A DNA stretch of 64,000 bases, taken from the NCBI RefSeq assembly GCF_009831415.1, contig NZ_CP043727.1, positions 2,294,001 to 2,358,000 on the forward strand. Direction: 5' to 3'. Source of the DNA: Yersinia canariae. Its GTDB lineage: Bacteria; Pseudomonadota; Gammaproteobacteria; Enterobacterales; Enterobacteriaceae. The notes beneath the pieces are model-generated. The model saw only the letters and a program-made list of their open reading frames with translations. It was not told where the DNA came from and ran no database searches. Shown here piece after piece: positions 9,853 through 18,271 of this stretch. A program made the position numbers and the translations under genes. Within the stretch, counting starts at the first letter, position 1. Each line of letters starts with the position of its first letter.

Positions 9853-9882
9853 CAACCGGGCGCTGGCTGACACGCCCGGTTG
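9853..9882 (+). other. Intercistronic stem-loop
   Basis: A perfect 10-bp stem, CAACCGGGCG with CGCCCGGTTG, and a 10-base loop lie between the binding-protein gene and the first permease gene. No T-run follows. Such hairpins often protect the upstream message and let the binding protein be made in excess; that role is inferred. Confidence 0.7.
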
Positions 9883-9909
9883 CCGTTTGTCAGCATCGGG
9901 AGGCCGATA

Positions 9910-10602
9910 ATGGTTGCAGACTATTTGCCGTTACTGGCACAAGGGGCGGGGTTATCACTGTGTGTGATGCTGCTTTCACTGGCCGTGGCGCTCGCGCTCG
10001 GGCTTATCAATGCGGTTATCAAACTGTTTGGCCCGCGCTGGTTACGTTGGGTATCGACGGGCTACACCACATTGGTGCGCGGCATTCCTGAATTAGTCAT
10101 TATGCTACTGCTGTTTTTTGGTGGCGAAATGCTGGTCAATGGTTTTCTCAGCTTACTGGGGCTGGGGCCGGTGCGTTTCAATACCTTTGTCTCTGGCGTG
10201 CTGGCTATTGGCATCGTGTTTGGCGCGTATTACACCGAAACCTTCCGTGGGGCATTTCAAACTGTGGATCGCGGTCAGTTAGAGGCGGCGGTGGCATACG
10301 GTATGCGCCCTGGTCAAGTGTTTCGCCGTATTATGCTGCCGCAAATGCTTAGCTTTGCCATTCCTGGTATCAATAACAACTGGCTCGGCTTGATGAAAGC
10401 TTCAGCACTGATATCCATTCTCGGGCTGGAAGATATGGTGTGGTTGGCTGAGCAGGCGGGGCGAGCGACGCAAAAACCTTTTTTGTTCTACTTCTTAGTG
10501 GCAATGATTTATATGGTCATTACCGCGCTGTCCAGTTGGGGTTTTAGCCTGTTGGCGCGGCGCTATGCGCTGTCAACCTCTACTGCGGCGAGGGCGCGCT
10601 AA
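9910..10602 (+). CDS. Polar amino-acid ABC transporter permease 1 (HisQ/ArtQ type)
   Basis: 230 residues from ATG 9910, which has GGGAGG 8 bases upstream; an upstream in-frame start at 9880 has no such site. Several hydrophobic segments and the family blocks TLVRGIPELVIMLLLFF and EAAVAYGMRPGQVFRRIMLPQ are visible. The second is the EAA loop that docks the ATPase. Its TGA/TAA end meets the ATG of the next gene as TAATG (10600-10604), so the two permeases are coupled. Inner-membrane half of the importer fed by the upstream binding protein. Confidence 0.9.
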   Translation: MVADYLPLLAQGAGLSLCVMLLSLAVALALGLINAVIKLFGPRWLRWVSTGYTTLVRGIPELVIMLLLFFGGEMLVNGFLSLLGLGPVRFNTFVSGVLAIGIVFGAYYTETFRGAFQTVDRGQLEAAVAYGMRPGQVFRRIMLPQMLSFAIPGINNNWLGLMKASALISILGLEDMVWLAEQAGRATQKPFLFYFLVAMIYMVITALSSWGFSLLARRYALSTSTAARAR

Positions 10603-11324
10603 TGAATCTGCAAACCATACTGGAAGCCATGCCGACATTTTTGTACAGCGACGGCTCTGATACCACCGGTTTAGCCATGACAGCCAAGTTATTTTTACTG
10701 TCCGTGGTGCCCGGGTTATTACTGGCGTTATTGATGGCCATCGGGCAAGCATTTGGCCCACGACCGCTCGCCTGGTTGATTCGCAGTGTGACTTATTTCT
10801 TTCGTAGCACGCCGCTCTATCTGCAATTAATGCTGATTTATTATGGTCTTTCGCAGTTTGATATCGTGCAGATGGGATGGCAGGACGACCAACCGTTTTG
10901 GCTGCTGTTCCGTGACGCCACTTTCTGCGCTACATTGGCTTTGGTACTCAATACCAGTGCTTATGTCGCGGAGTTATTGGCCGGCATGATGATAACTTTC
11001 CCCCGCCAAGAGTGGGTGGCGGGCGAGGCGTTCGGTATGAGTCAATGGCAAATCATTCGCCGTTTGGTACTGCCGGCGACACTGCGCCGTGGCATTCCGG
11101 CGCTGAATAATGAAATGGTGTTCTTGCTGCATGCGACCTCCCTCGCCAGTACGGTCACCCTGTTAGATATCACTGGCGTGGCGCGGGCTTTTTATGCGGC
11201 TACTTATTCGCCGTTTATCCCATTCCTGATGGCGGCCGCACTTTACTTGCTGTGTACCTTCGTGTTGATTTTTTTGTTTTCGCGCGCAGAGCGGCGTTGG
11301 TTGGCCTTTGCCCGCCACGATTGA
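10602..11324 (+). CDS. Polar amino-acid ABC transporter permease 2 (HisM/ArtM type)
   Basis: 240 residues, several membrane segments. Family blocks include YFFRSTPLYLQLMLIYYG and the ATPase-docking loop EWVAGEAFGMSQWQIIRRLVLP. Forms the heterodimeric channel with the preceding permease. The operon ends here: 22 bp on comes the 3' end of a convergent regulator gene, and no ABC ATPase gene is present in the cluster. Either an ATPase encoded elsewhere (HisP/ArtP-like) is shared, or one was lost. Substrate as for the binding protein: an arginine-like compound, inferred. Confidence 0.9.
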   Translation: MNLQTILEAMPTFLYSDGSDTTGLAMTAKLFLLSVVPGLLLALLMAIGQAFGPRPLAWLIRSVTYFFRSTPLYLQLMLIYYGLSQFDIVQMGWQDDQPFWLLFRDATFCATLALVLNTSAYVAELLAGMMITFPRQEWVAGEAFGMSQWQIIRRLVLPATLRRGIPALNNEMVFLLHATSLASTVTLLDITGVARAFYAATYSPFIPFLMAAALYLLCTFVLIFLFSRAERRWLAFARHD

Positions 11325-11346
11325 TGTCAGGTGGGCAAGGCCAGTG

Positions 11347-11802
11347 TCAGGCGCGTTTGATAGCCTGTAATTCCGTGATGGTCACGATTTTATCAACACG
11401 GAATTTTTTACTGGTCAGCCAAGTGTCGGCCAGTAACCGGTAGTGTTCCATATTGCGGCACCCAATGCGCACCAGAAAATCAAAGCTACCGCCGACCAGC
11501 CAGCAATCCAGCACTTCTGGCGTTTTACGCACTTCTTGCTCGAAGGCCGCTTGAGAATGGCCGTGGTCAGCCAGGGCAATTTGCGCTTGAATCACGAAAG
11601 CATGCTCGGGTTCGGGCAACTCAATAATGGCGCTGTAACCCCGAATGATACCGGCGCGCTCCAGCAGCCGAACGCGCTCCAAACAGGGGCGGGCGGTCAA
11701 ATTGACCTGCTCAGACAGCTTCTGATAAGAGATGCGGCCATCCTGACTCAGGATTTCCAGGATTTTTTTGTCAATTCGGTCAAGCCGAGGTTTCTTTTCC
11801 AC
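11347..11802 (-). CDS. Lrp/AsnC-family transcriptional regulator
   Basis: 151 residues from GTG 11802; a TTG at 11817 would add five residues but has no ribosome site. N-terminal winged HTH (LDRIDKKILEILSQDGRISYQKLSEQVNLTARPCLERVRLLERAGII) followed by a RAM ligand-binding domain (VLDCWLVGGSFDFLVRIGCRNMEHY). These proteins form octamers that sense amino acids. It is divergent from the deacylase gene with only 14 bp between start codons, and convergent with the ABC permease genes, so it probably controls the cluster (inference). Confidence 0.9.
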   Translation of the reverse strand: MEKKPRLDRIDKKILEILSQDGRISYQKLSEQVNLTARPCLERVRLLERAGIIRGYSAIIELPEPEHAFVIQAQIALADHGHSQAAFEQEVRKTPEVLDCWLVGGSFDFLVRIGCRNMEHYRLLADTWLTSKKFRVDKIVTITELQAIKRA

Positions 11803-11807
11803 AGATA

Positions 11808-11815
11808 GGACGTCC
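11808..11815. promoter_or_regulatory. Palindrome between divergent starts, serving as ribosome site on both strands
   Basis: GGACGTCC is an 8-bp palindrome centred between the lrp-type GTG (11802, minus) and the deacylase ATG (11817, plus). Read on plus, AGGAC lies a few bases before the ATG; read on minus, GGAC lies upstream of the GTG. The promoters of both genes must therefore lie inside each other's coding sequence or further away. Confidence 0.5.
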
Positions 11816-11816
11816 A

Positions 11817-12926
11817 ATGAAAATCAATAATCATAAGTTACCTGAACATGCCCTGGGTGGGCAGCGTCAATTAACCAGTTTTCATTTCGGCCAACCGGGT
11901 GTGGGCGAGAAAATTTACCTACAGGCTGGCCTACATGCCGATGAACGACCCGGTATGTTGGTATTACATTATCTTAAAAGATTACTGAGCCAGGCGGAAC
12001 GGCGCGGAGAAATTCAGAGTGAAATAATTATTGTGCCAATAGCTAACCCTGTCGGTATTGCACAAGTGCTACTTAACAGTGGAATAGGCCGCTTTGATTT
12101 GGTCAGTGGGCGCAATTTTAATCGTGATTTCCCCGATTTGGCCCACTGTGTCCAGCGGCGGTTAGGGCCGTTGGCATTCAGTGATGAACAGGATGCGCGA
12201 CAAAAAATACGCCGAGCTATGGTCGATGCATTACAAGAGTTACCCGCCCTGAGTGAAGTTGATGCAGTGCGCCAACATTTACTTATGCTGGCGTGTGATG
12301 CCGATCTGGTGCTGGACTTGCATTGCGATGACAACGCCATTTTGCATTTGTATGCTGATCCTGCCTGGCGAGAATCAGTGGAAGTTCTCGCGCGTTTTTT
12401 GCATATCGACACCGTGCTGCTATCACAAGACAGCGGCGGAGGTTCTTTTGATGAAGCCTGTGGTCTACCCTGGCATCGGCTGGCGGCGCACTACCCGAAC
12501 CTTGCGCCAGCCTGTCTGGCCGTGACCGTTGAATTACGCGGGCAGCAGGATGTCAGTCACTCACTGGCCAGTGCTGATGCCGAACGTATTTATCAGTATC
12601 TGCAATATCGCGGGGCCATTCTCGGCCAGCGCGCGGATATTCCGCAGCGAGACGTTATTATGCTGCCTTTTGCCGCAGGTGAAATCGTCAATGCCCCGGC
12701 CAGCGGGCTGTTACTGCTATTACGCCAACCGGGCGACTGGGTGGCGAAAGATGAAATGGTGGCGGAAATCATTGATCCCATTACAGATACCGTGCAAGCG
12801 GTCCGGGCAAAAGCCGGTGGAATAATCTATGCCAGCCGGCGCGCACCTTTTGTCACCTTGGGCGCTGAAATCATGAAAATTGCCGGGAAAACCCCCTACG
12901 CAGGCGGTGGGGGGCTGGCATCTTAA
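11817..12926 (+). CDS. Succinylglutamate desuccinylase/aspartoacylase-family zinc deacylase
   Basis: 369 residues of the M14-like AstE/AspA family, which cleaves N-acyl amino acids with one zinc. Zinc ligands are visible as GLHADE (His40, Glu43) and LDLHCDD (His169); substrate residues appear in SGRNFNRDF (about 98-105), and a catalytic-type Glu in VTVELRG. The C-terminal third (about 270-360) has the beta-barrel motif VQAVRAKAGGIIYASR seen in long family members. It is not AstE itself on context: no astCADB neighbours. With DDAH, the amino-acid importer and the Lrp regulator nearby, it likely deacylates an amino acid in the same pathway (inference). Its stop lies 1 base from the convergent norW stop. 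Confidence 0.85.
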   Translation: MKINNHKLPEHALGGQRQLTSFHFGQPGVGEKIYLQAGLHADERPGMLVLHYLKRLLSQAERRGEIQSEIIIVPIANPVGIAQVLLNSGIGRFDLVSGRNFNRDFPDLAHCVQRRLGPLAFSDEQDARQKIRRAMVDALQELPALSEVDAVRQHLLMLACDADLVLDLHCDDNAILHLYADPAWRESVEVLARFLHIDTVLLSQDSGGGSFDEACGLPWHRLAAHYPNLAPACLAVTVELRGQQDVSHSLASADAERIYQYLQYRGAILGQRADIPQRDVIMLPFAAGEIVNAPASGLLLLLRQPGDWVAKDEMVAEIIDPITDTVQAVRAKAGGIIYASRRAPFVTLGAEIMKIAGKTPYAGGGGLAS

Positions 12927-12927
12927 C

Positions 12928-14061
12928 TTACAGACTCAGTTCGCGCAGCAGCGCAAAAGCATGCTGGGTGTAATCTTCACTGACGACAAACGCCCGTAAC
13001 TGGCTTTCGCTGTCTCTGCCGTGCGCCTTTATACCTTGCGGTGTCAGGCTTATTTCCCAGTGCAAATCATGGCGATGGGTTTCACCCGCGAAATATATGG
13101 GTAAGTCCGGCGTTTTGACTTTGACCAGCATCGCAGGGAGGTTAAGGCCGTCGGCCCCGCCCAATAAGTTTTTCGCCAATGTCATGGCGCTGACCAAAAT
13201 GGGCTGCAAGAAAGGCAGCACTTTTCCCTCAATCTCCGCACAGTCACCAATGGCAAAGATGTGCGGGTCAGTGGTTTGTAACTGGTTATTCACTTTAATA
13301 CCCCGTCCGATATCAAGGCCGGCGGCTTGCGCAATAGCCGTTTCCGGTTTCAATCCCATCGCCGCAATAACGGCATCAACAACATAATGGTGACCAGAGC
13401 AAAGTGTCACGCGTAACTTATCAGCGACCTTTTCGACACTGTCCAAGCCATTATTGAAGGCGAGGGTGATGCCCATCTGACTGAAACGGGACTGCAAGCG
13501 GCTGCTTATCTCTACGGGCAGGACGGAGGCCAGCAGGCTATGTGCTTTATCGACCAAAATCACCTGTTTACCTGCGCGATGTAAATCCATCGCCAGCTCC
13601 GTGCCGATTAACCCGCCGCCTAATACCAAAATGCGCCGTGCTTTTTGCAAGGTTTCCTGATGTTGGCGGTACTCATTTTGGCTGTTAAATGGGCATATCA
13701 GCGTGTTATTCGCAATCGGTGGCAACATGGCGGCCGCCCCCATGGCCAATACCAACTTATGATATTGAAAAACCTGATTACCGCACAAAATCTGCTTATC
13801 CTGCCGATGAATGGCAGTCACGCGAGTATCGGTATGTAAAGTCAGATTATTTTCCCGCGCAAACTGTTCGGCTGGCTGTCGGGTCAGGTCATCAGCACTT
13901 TGCTGGCGACTGAAAACATGGCTTAAATCTGGTTTGTTATAATCCGCACCACTGTCAGCGGCTATCATAGTAATTGACACCTGCGAGTCGAGTTTGCGGA
14001 TGTTCTTGACCACCTGACGGGCAGCAAACCCGGAGCCAACAATCACAATATTCTCTACCAT
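12928..14061 (-). CDS. norW: NADH:flavorubredoxin reductase
   Basis: 377 residues, the same as E. coli NorW, from ATG 14061 with GGAGA 6 bases upstream; an ATG at 14073 overlaps the norV stop but gives a 4-residue extension with no parallel in E. coli. FAD-binding GSGFAARQ at the N-terminus, NADH-binding LGGGLIGTELAMDL near 150-163, and the FAD site IFAIGDCAEI near 270. Passes electrons from NADH to the rubredoxin domain of NorV for NO reduction in the cytoplasm. Second gene of norVW. Confidence 0.96.
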   Translation of the reverse strand: MVENIVIVGSGFAARQVVKNIRKLDSQVSITMIAADSGADYNKPDLSHVFSRQQSADDLTRQPAEQFARENNLTLHTDTRVTAIHRQDKQILCGNQVFQYHKLVLAMGAAAMLPPIANNTLICPFNSQNEYRQHQETLQKARRILVLGGGLIGTELAMDLHRAGKQVILVDKAHSLLASVLPVEISSRLQSRFSQMGITLAFNNGLDSVEKVADKLRVTLCSGHHYVVDAVIAAMGLKPETAIAQAAGLDIGRGIKVNNQLQTTDPHIFAIGDCAEIEGKVLPFLQPILVSAMTLAKNLLGGADGLNLPAMLVKVKTPDLPIYFAGETHRHDLHWEISLTPQGIKAHGRDSESQLRAFVVSEDYTQHAFALLRELSL

Positions 14062-14072
14062 GATATTCTCCA

Positions 14073-15509
14073 TTAAAGTGGGTCGAATACGGATTTACCC
14101 AGCCCACATTCCGGGCAGAGGAAGAAGTCCGGCACCGCATCCCAGCAAGTTCCTGGTTTGATATCTTGAAGCGGCTCCCCCAGTGCAGGGTCATAAATCC
14201 ACTGGCAAACACTGCATTGCATTGATATACCCAATTCAACTGGCGCGGCGCGGCTATCTTCAGGGGTGATTAATGGGGTTTCAGCCTCTGGTGGCGCAGG
14301 GCAATCCAATGGGTGTAAGGCCCATTCGCGCGCAATTTTACGCCCGTGCTCGCGGCACTCCTCCAATCCATCACTGTCCGGCCGCCATTTCATTTTTAAT
14401 GAAAGGGAAATATCAAAACCCGCGTCCATCAGTCGGGTTTGAATTCGGTCAACCGCGCCCCCAGTCCAACCAAAACTGCCGAACGCTGCGGCTTTTTTAT
14501 GACGAAATCGCAACCCGGCCAGTTCTTCCAGCATGCCAGCAATTTTGGGCATCATCACATTGTTCATGGTGGAGGAACCGACAAGAACACCTTTCGAACG
14601 GAATACTTGAGTCAATATTTCATTCTTATCGTGGCGAGCAATATTGTAGATTTTCACCGCCACGCCGGGGTCGGTTTCATGAATACCTTGGGCAATAGCA
14701 TCAGCCATCATTCGGGTGTTGTTTGACATGGTGTCATAGAAAATTGTGATGCGGTCTTCCTGATAATCTGCTGCCCATGCCAGATATTGCGCCACAATTT
14801 GGGTCGGATTATCGCGCCAAACCACGCCATGGGAGGTAGCAATCATTGACACCGGCAGGTTGAATCCAAGGATTTCATTGATCTTGGGTGTGACTAAGCG
14901 GCTGAAGGGCGTCAGAATATTGGCGTAGTAGCGGGCGCATTGCTCATACAGCTCAATCTGATCCACTTCATCATTAAACAAGTGCTCGTCACAATAATGC
15001 TGACCAAAAGCATCGTTACTGAAAAGCACCGCATCGCCAGTGATGTAAGTCATCATGCTGTCAGGCCAGTGCAGCATTGGCGTTTCAACAAAAATCAGTT
15101 GCTTGCCGTTGCCGATATCTAATGTGTCACCGGTTTTCACCGTGATGAAATTCCATTCAGGGTGGTGATGATGCCCATTAATAGAATCAATCGCGTTGGT
15201 GGTGCAATAAATCGGGATATGGGGGATGCGCGCCATTAATTCGGTTAAAGCACCCGCATGGTCTTCTTCTGCATGGTTAATAATAATGTAGTCGAGCGCA
15301 TCCAGGTCTATCTCCCGTGCTAGATTGGCAACGAAATCTCGGCCAAATTTCTGATCAACAGTATCAATCAGCACGTTTTTCCCTTCGCAGATCAAATAGC
15401 TGTTGTAGCTAGTGCCTTTCAGGGTTTTATACTCTGTCCCATGAAAATCACGGACTTCCCAATCACGCTGCCCAACCCATTTAATATTATTCTTAACCTG
15501 AATAGCCAT
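14073..15509 (-). CDS. norV: Anaerobic nitric oxide reductase flavorubredoxin
   Basis: 478 residues (E. coli 479). Metallo-beta-lactamase-fold diiron domain with [11 protein letters not shown] (His-x-Glu-x-Asp-His ligands), flavodoxin FMN domain near 254-400 ([18 protein letters not shown]), and a C-terminal rubredoxin domain with two Cys pairs (MQCSVCQW and FLCPECGLG). Reduces NO to N2O under anaerobiosis. AAGGA precedes the ATG. Transcribed with norW, from a sigma-54 promoter controlled by the divergent norR. Confidence 0.97.
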   Translation of the reverse strand: MAIQVKNNIKWVGQRDWEVRDFHGTEYKTLKGTSYNSYLICEGKNVLIDTVDQKFGRDFVANLAREIDLDALDYIIINHAEEDHAGALTELMARIPHIPIYCTTNAIDSINGHHHHPEWNFITVKTGDTLDIGNGKQLIFVETPMLHWPDSMMTYITGDAVLFSNDAFGQHYCDEHLFNDEVDQIELYEQCARYYANILTPFSRLVTPKINEILGFNLPVSMIATSHGVVWRDNPTQIVAQYLAWAADYQEDRITIFYDTMSNNTRMMADAIAQGIHETDPGVAVKIYNIARHDKNEILTQVFRSKGVLVGSSTMNNVMMPKIAGMLEELAGLRFRHKKAAAFGSFGWTGGAVDRIQTRLMDAGFDISLSLKMKWRPDSDGLEECREHGRKIAREWALHPLDCPAPPEAETPLITPEDSRAAPVELGISMQCSVCQWIYDPALGEPLQDIKPGTCWDAVPDFFLCPECGLGKSVFDPL

Positions 15510-15551
15510 GAACCGTTCCTTACTAAAATGAATGAATTACCTCACTGTAGC

Positions 15552-15568
15552 TAGCAAAGGTCATGCCA
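15552..15568 (-). promoter_or_regulatory. Sigma-54 promoter of norVW
   Basis: On the minus strand the bases read TGGCAT-GACCT-TTGCTA, a good match to TGGCAC-N5-TTGC(A/T), with GG at -24 and GC at -12. The predicted start is about 30 bases before the norV ATG. A sigma-54 promoter fits the enhancer-binding protein NorR encoded across the gap. Confidence 0.88.
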
Positions 15569-15610
15569 GAAATTATCTAATTGATTTTATTATATTAAAT
15601 TTTATAATTT

Positions 15611-15667
15611 GTCATTATGACACTATTAGCATATTGTCATAATGACTAACAACTATGTCGGAATGAC
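15611..15667. promoter_or_regulatory. Three NorR enhancer boxes
   Basis: Three near-palindromes of the NorR form GT-N7-AC lie between the divergent genes: GTCATTATGAC (15611-15621), GTCATAATGAC (15636-15646) and GTCGGAATGAC (15657-15667). E. coli also has three NorR sites upstream of norV. The third box ends 5 bases before the norR ATG, so NorR probably represses its own gene. Confidence 0.88.
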
Positions 15668-15672
15668 AAAGC

Positions 15673-17214
15673 ATGAATTTATCCATTCAGTCGCTCGCGA
15701 AGATAGCCATTGAATTGCAAAGCGGTTTATCTGGCCAAGACCGTTTTCAGAAATTGATCAGCAGCTTACGTCAATTATTACAATGTGATGCCTCGGCACT
15801 GCTGCGCTATGAACATCAATTATTTCGTCCACTCGCGATTGATGGATTATCACCCGATGTGCTGGGAAGGCGTTTTTCGCTGTCATCTCACCCTCGGCTT
15901 GAAGCAATTGCCCGCGCGGGTAATGTGGTGCGTTTCCCGACCGATAGCCACCTCCCGGACCCTTACGATGGACTGATCCCCGGCCATGATGAACTTAAAG
16001 TCCACGCCTGCATTGGCTTACCTTTATTTGCTGATCAAGAACTTATCGGCGCTTTGACTTTCGACAGTCTCAATCCGGCCCAATTTGATCGATTTAGTGA
16101 TGAAGAACTTAAACTGATTGGAGTCTTGGCCTCATCGGCGCTCAATAATGCGCTGTTAGTGGATGTTTTAGAGAAACAGGCGGTGCCGACGGTGAACGCC
16201 ATCAACATCCAAAAACAGACAACCCAGCATGCGGAAGAGGAGATGATTGGCTTATCGCCGTTGATAGTGCAACTTAAGCATGAAATCGGGGTAGTTGCCG
16301 ACTCCGAGCTAAATGTGCTTATCACCGGAGAAACGGGGGTAGGGAAAGAGCTGGTTGCCAAGGCAATTCACCATTTATCCCCCAGAGCCAGCAAGGCACT
16401 TATCTATTTAAACTGCGCGGCATTGCCTGAAAATGTGGCTGAGAGTGAGTTATTTGGCCATGTTAAAGGGGCATTTACCGGCGCGATACATGACAGAACC
16501 GGTAAGTTTGAAATTGCGGATAATGGAACCCTTTTTCTGGACGAAATTGGCGAACTTTCTTTGGTACTTCAGGCCAAATTGCTGCGTGTTATCCAATATG
16601 GTGACCTGCAAAGAGTCGGTGATGACAGCACTAAACGGGTCAATGTGCGCATTATTGCCGCCACTAACTGTGACCTGAAGCAAGCCGTTATTGAAGGGCG
16701 TTTTCGTGTTGATTTATTCCACCGACTCAGTGTATTCCCACTGCATGTTCCGCCACTGAGAGAAAGAAAAGGGGATATCGTCCTACTGGCGGGATTTTTT
16801 ACCGAGCGGATAAGAAAGAAATTAGGAATCAAGCAATTAAGCATTCCTTCAGAGACATTAGCGATGCTTGAAAATTACCGCTGGCCGGGGAATGTTCGTG
16901 AATTGGAGCATGCTATTTATCGTGCTGCGGTATTAGCCCGCGCGTCGCAATACTCGTCGGAGTCATACTTTTTGCATCCTGAGGTATTTAATATTGCCGC
17001 CGCTGCACTGCCGAGCCTTTCACGGGAAATCCTCAGCGAAAATCAGAATCTGCCCCGGCAAAACCTACAATCCGCGACCCGTGATTTTCAGCGGCAATTA
17101 ATTACTAACGTGCTAAAAGAAAATGATATGAATTGGTCGGCCTGCGCCCGCGCACTTGAACTTGATACCGGTAACCTTCATCGACTTGCCAAGCGCTTGG
17201 GAATAAAGCCATAA
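15673..17214 (+). CDS. norR: NO-responsive sigma-54 activator NorR
   Basis: 513 residues. N-terminal GAF domain (1-170) that holds the non-haem iron sensing NO in E. coli. AAA+ domain with Walker [15 protein letters not shown], the sigma-54 contact loop GAFTGA in [12 protein letters not shown], and Walker [13 protein letters not shown]-terminal Fis-type helix-turn-helix ([24 protein letters not shown]). Activates norVW. Divergent from norV over a 163-bp region with all expected sites. Confidence 0.96.
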   Translation: MNLSIQSLAKIAIELQSGLSGQDRFQKLISSLRQLLQCDASALLRYEHQLFRPLAIDGLSPDVLGRRFSLSSHPRLEAIARAGNVVRFPTDSHLPDPYDGLIPGHDELKVHACIGLPLFADQELIGALTFDSLNPAQFDRFSDEELKLIGVLASSALNNALLVDVLEKQAVPTVNAINIQKQTTQHAEEEMIGLSPLIVQLKHEIGVVADSELNVLITGETGVGKELVAKAIHHLSPRASKALIYLNCAALPENVAESELFGHVKGAFTGAIHDRTGKFEIADNGTLFLDEIGELSLVLQAKLLRVIQYGDLQRVGDDSTKRVNVRIIAATNCDLKQAVIEGRFRVDLFHRLSVFPLHVPPLRERKGDIVLLAGFFTERIRKKLGIKQLSIPSETLAMLENYRWPGNVRELEHAIYRAAVLARASQYSSESYFLHPEVFNIAAAALPSLSREILSENQNLPRQNLQSATRDFQRQLITNVLKENDMNWSACARALELDTGNLHRLAKRLGIKP

Positions 17215-17254
17215 AGGGCCGTGTTGACCCGATGACCACTTTATGAATTTAAAT

Positions 17255-17286
17255 GCCCCCAACCCAATAAAATAGGGCTTGAGGGC
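17255..17286. terminator. Possible bidirectional terminator, norR / yghU
   Basis: GCCCCCAACCC and GGGCTTGAGGGC pair with one bulge around a 9-base loop, between two convergent genes. No clean T-run on either side, so the call rests on position and pairing. Confidence 0.45.
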
Positions 17287-17294
17287 GATTTCAT

Positions 17295-18149
17295 TTACTT
17301 GATGAGACGGTCAAAATCTGATGCATCATGGCGCTCAGCTAACTGCTCTTCTGGCTCGCCCCACGTTTTATTGACGATACGCCCGCGCTGAACCGCAGGG
17401 CGTTTGGCAATAGCTTCCGTCCAACGTATCAAGTGGGTGTATGATTTCACATCCAGGAATTCACCCGCTTCATATTGCAAGCCCAATACCAGATTGCCGT
17501 ACCATGGCCAGATAGCCATATCCGCAATGGAATATTCATCACCGGCAATATATTCATGTGTCGCGAGCTGGGTATTGAGCAAATCGAGCTGGCGCTTGGC
17601 CTCCATGGTGAAACGGTCGATGGCATATTCTATTTTCACTGGCGCATAGTGATAAAAATGACCAAATCCGCCGCCCAAATAAGGGGCCGCGCCCTGTAAC
17701 CAGAACAGCCAATTGAGCGCTTCAGTTCTTCCTGCTAGGGATTTCGGCAAGAAATGACCAAATTTATCCGCTAAATAAAGCAAAATGGCACCAGACTCAA
17801 ACACTCTGATCGGCGGGGTAGTTGAATGGTCCATCAGCGCCGGAATCTTTGAGTTCGGATTAACGGCAACAAAACCGCTCGAGAACTGATCACCGTCACT
17901 GATACGAATCAGATGGGCATCATATTCCGCCCCTTTTTCGCCCAAAGCTAACAACTCTTCCAGCAAAATAGTCACTTTCTGGCCATTCGGCGTACCCATG
18001 GAATAGAGCTGCAAGGGGTGTTTGCCTACGGGCAGGGTTGCTTCATGTCTGGCTCCCGCCGTCGGGCGGTTGATTTTGGACCAAACACCGCCGCTGGCAT
18101 TGTTTTCGGTCCAGACTTTTGGTGGCTGATATTCGTTATCTTTCATCAT
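17295..18149 (-). CDS. yghU: YghU-type glutathione S-transferase / disulfide-bond reductase
   Basis: 284 residues, close to E. coli YghU (288) along its length. Thioredoxin-like N-domain with YSMGTPNGQKVTILLEELL and the GSH-binding VFESGAILLYLADKFG; all-helical C-domain with LQGAAPYLGGGFGHFYHYAP and the shared end ERHDASDF. The Nu-class enzymes bind two glutathiones and reduce disulfides such as 2-hydroxyethyl disulfide. Start at ATG 18149 (ATG 18146 also possible); AAGG lies upstream. Cytoplasmic; physiological substrate unknown. Confidence 0.93.
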   Translation of the reverse strand: MMKDNEYQPPKVWTENNASGGVWSKINRPTAGARHEATLPVGKHPLQLYSMGTPNGQKVTILLEELLALGEKGAEYDAHLIRISDGDQFSSGFVAVNPNSKIPALMDHSTTPPIRVFESGAILLYLADKFGHFLPKSLAGRTEALNWLFWLQGAAPYLGGGFGHFYHYAPVKIEYAIDRFTMEAKRQLDLLNTQLATHEYIAGDEYSIADMAIWPWYGNLVLGLQYEAGEFLDVKSYTHLIRWTEAIAKRPAVQRGRIVNKTWGEPEEQLAERHDASDFDRLIK

Positions 18150-18271
18150 GGATGACCTTATTTGAGAATGAATACGAACTTAATAATACTCACAGTGATT
18201 ATGCCTCAATCATAAAGAATAACAGGGATAATATTTCTGTCACTCCGGCGCCCTAAAGTGAATGCCGGTCA

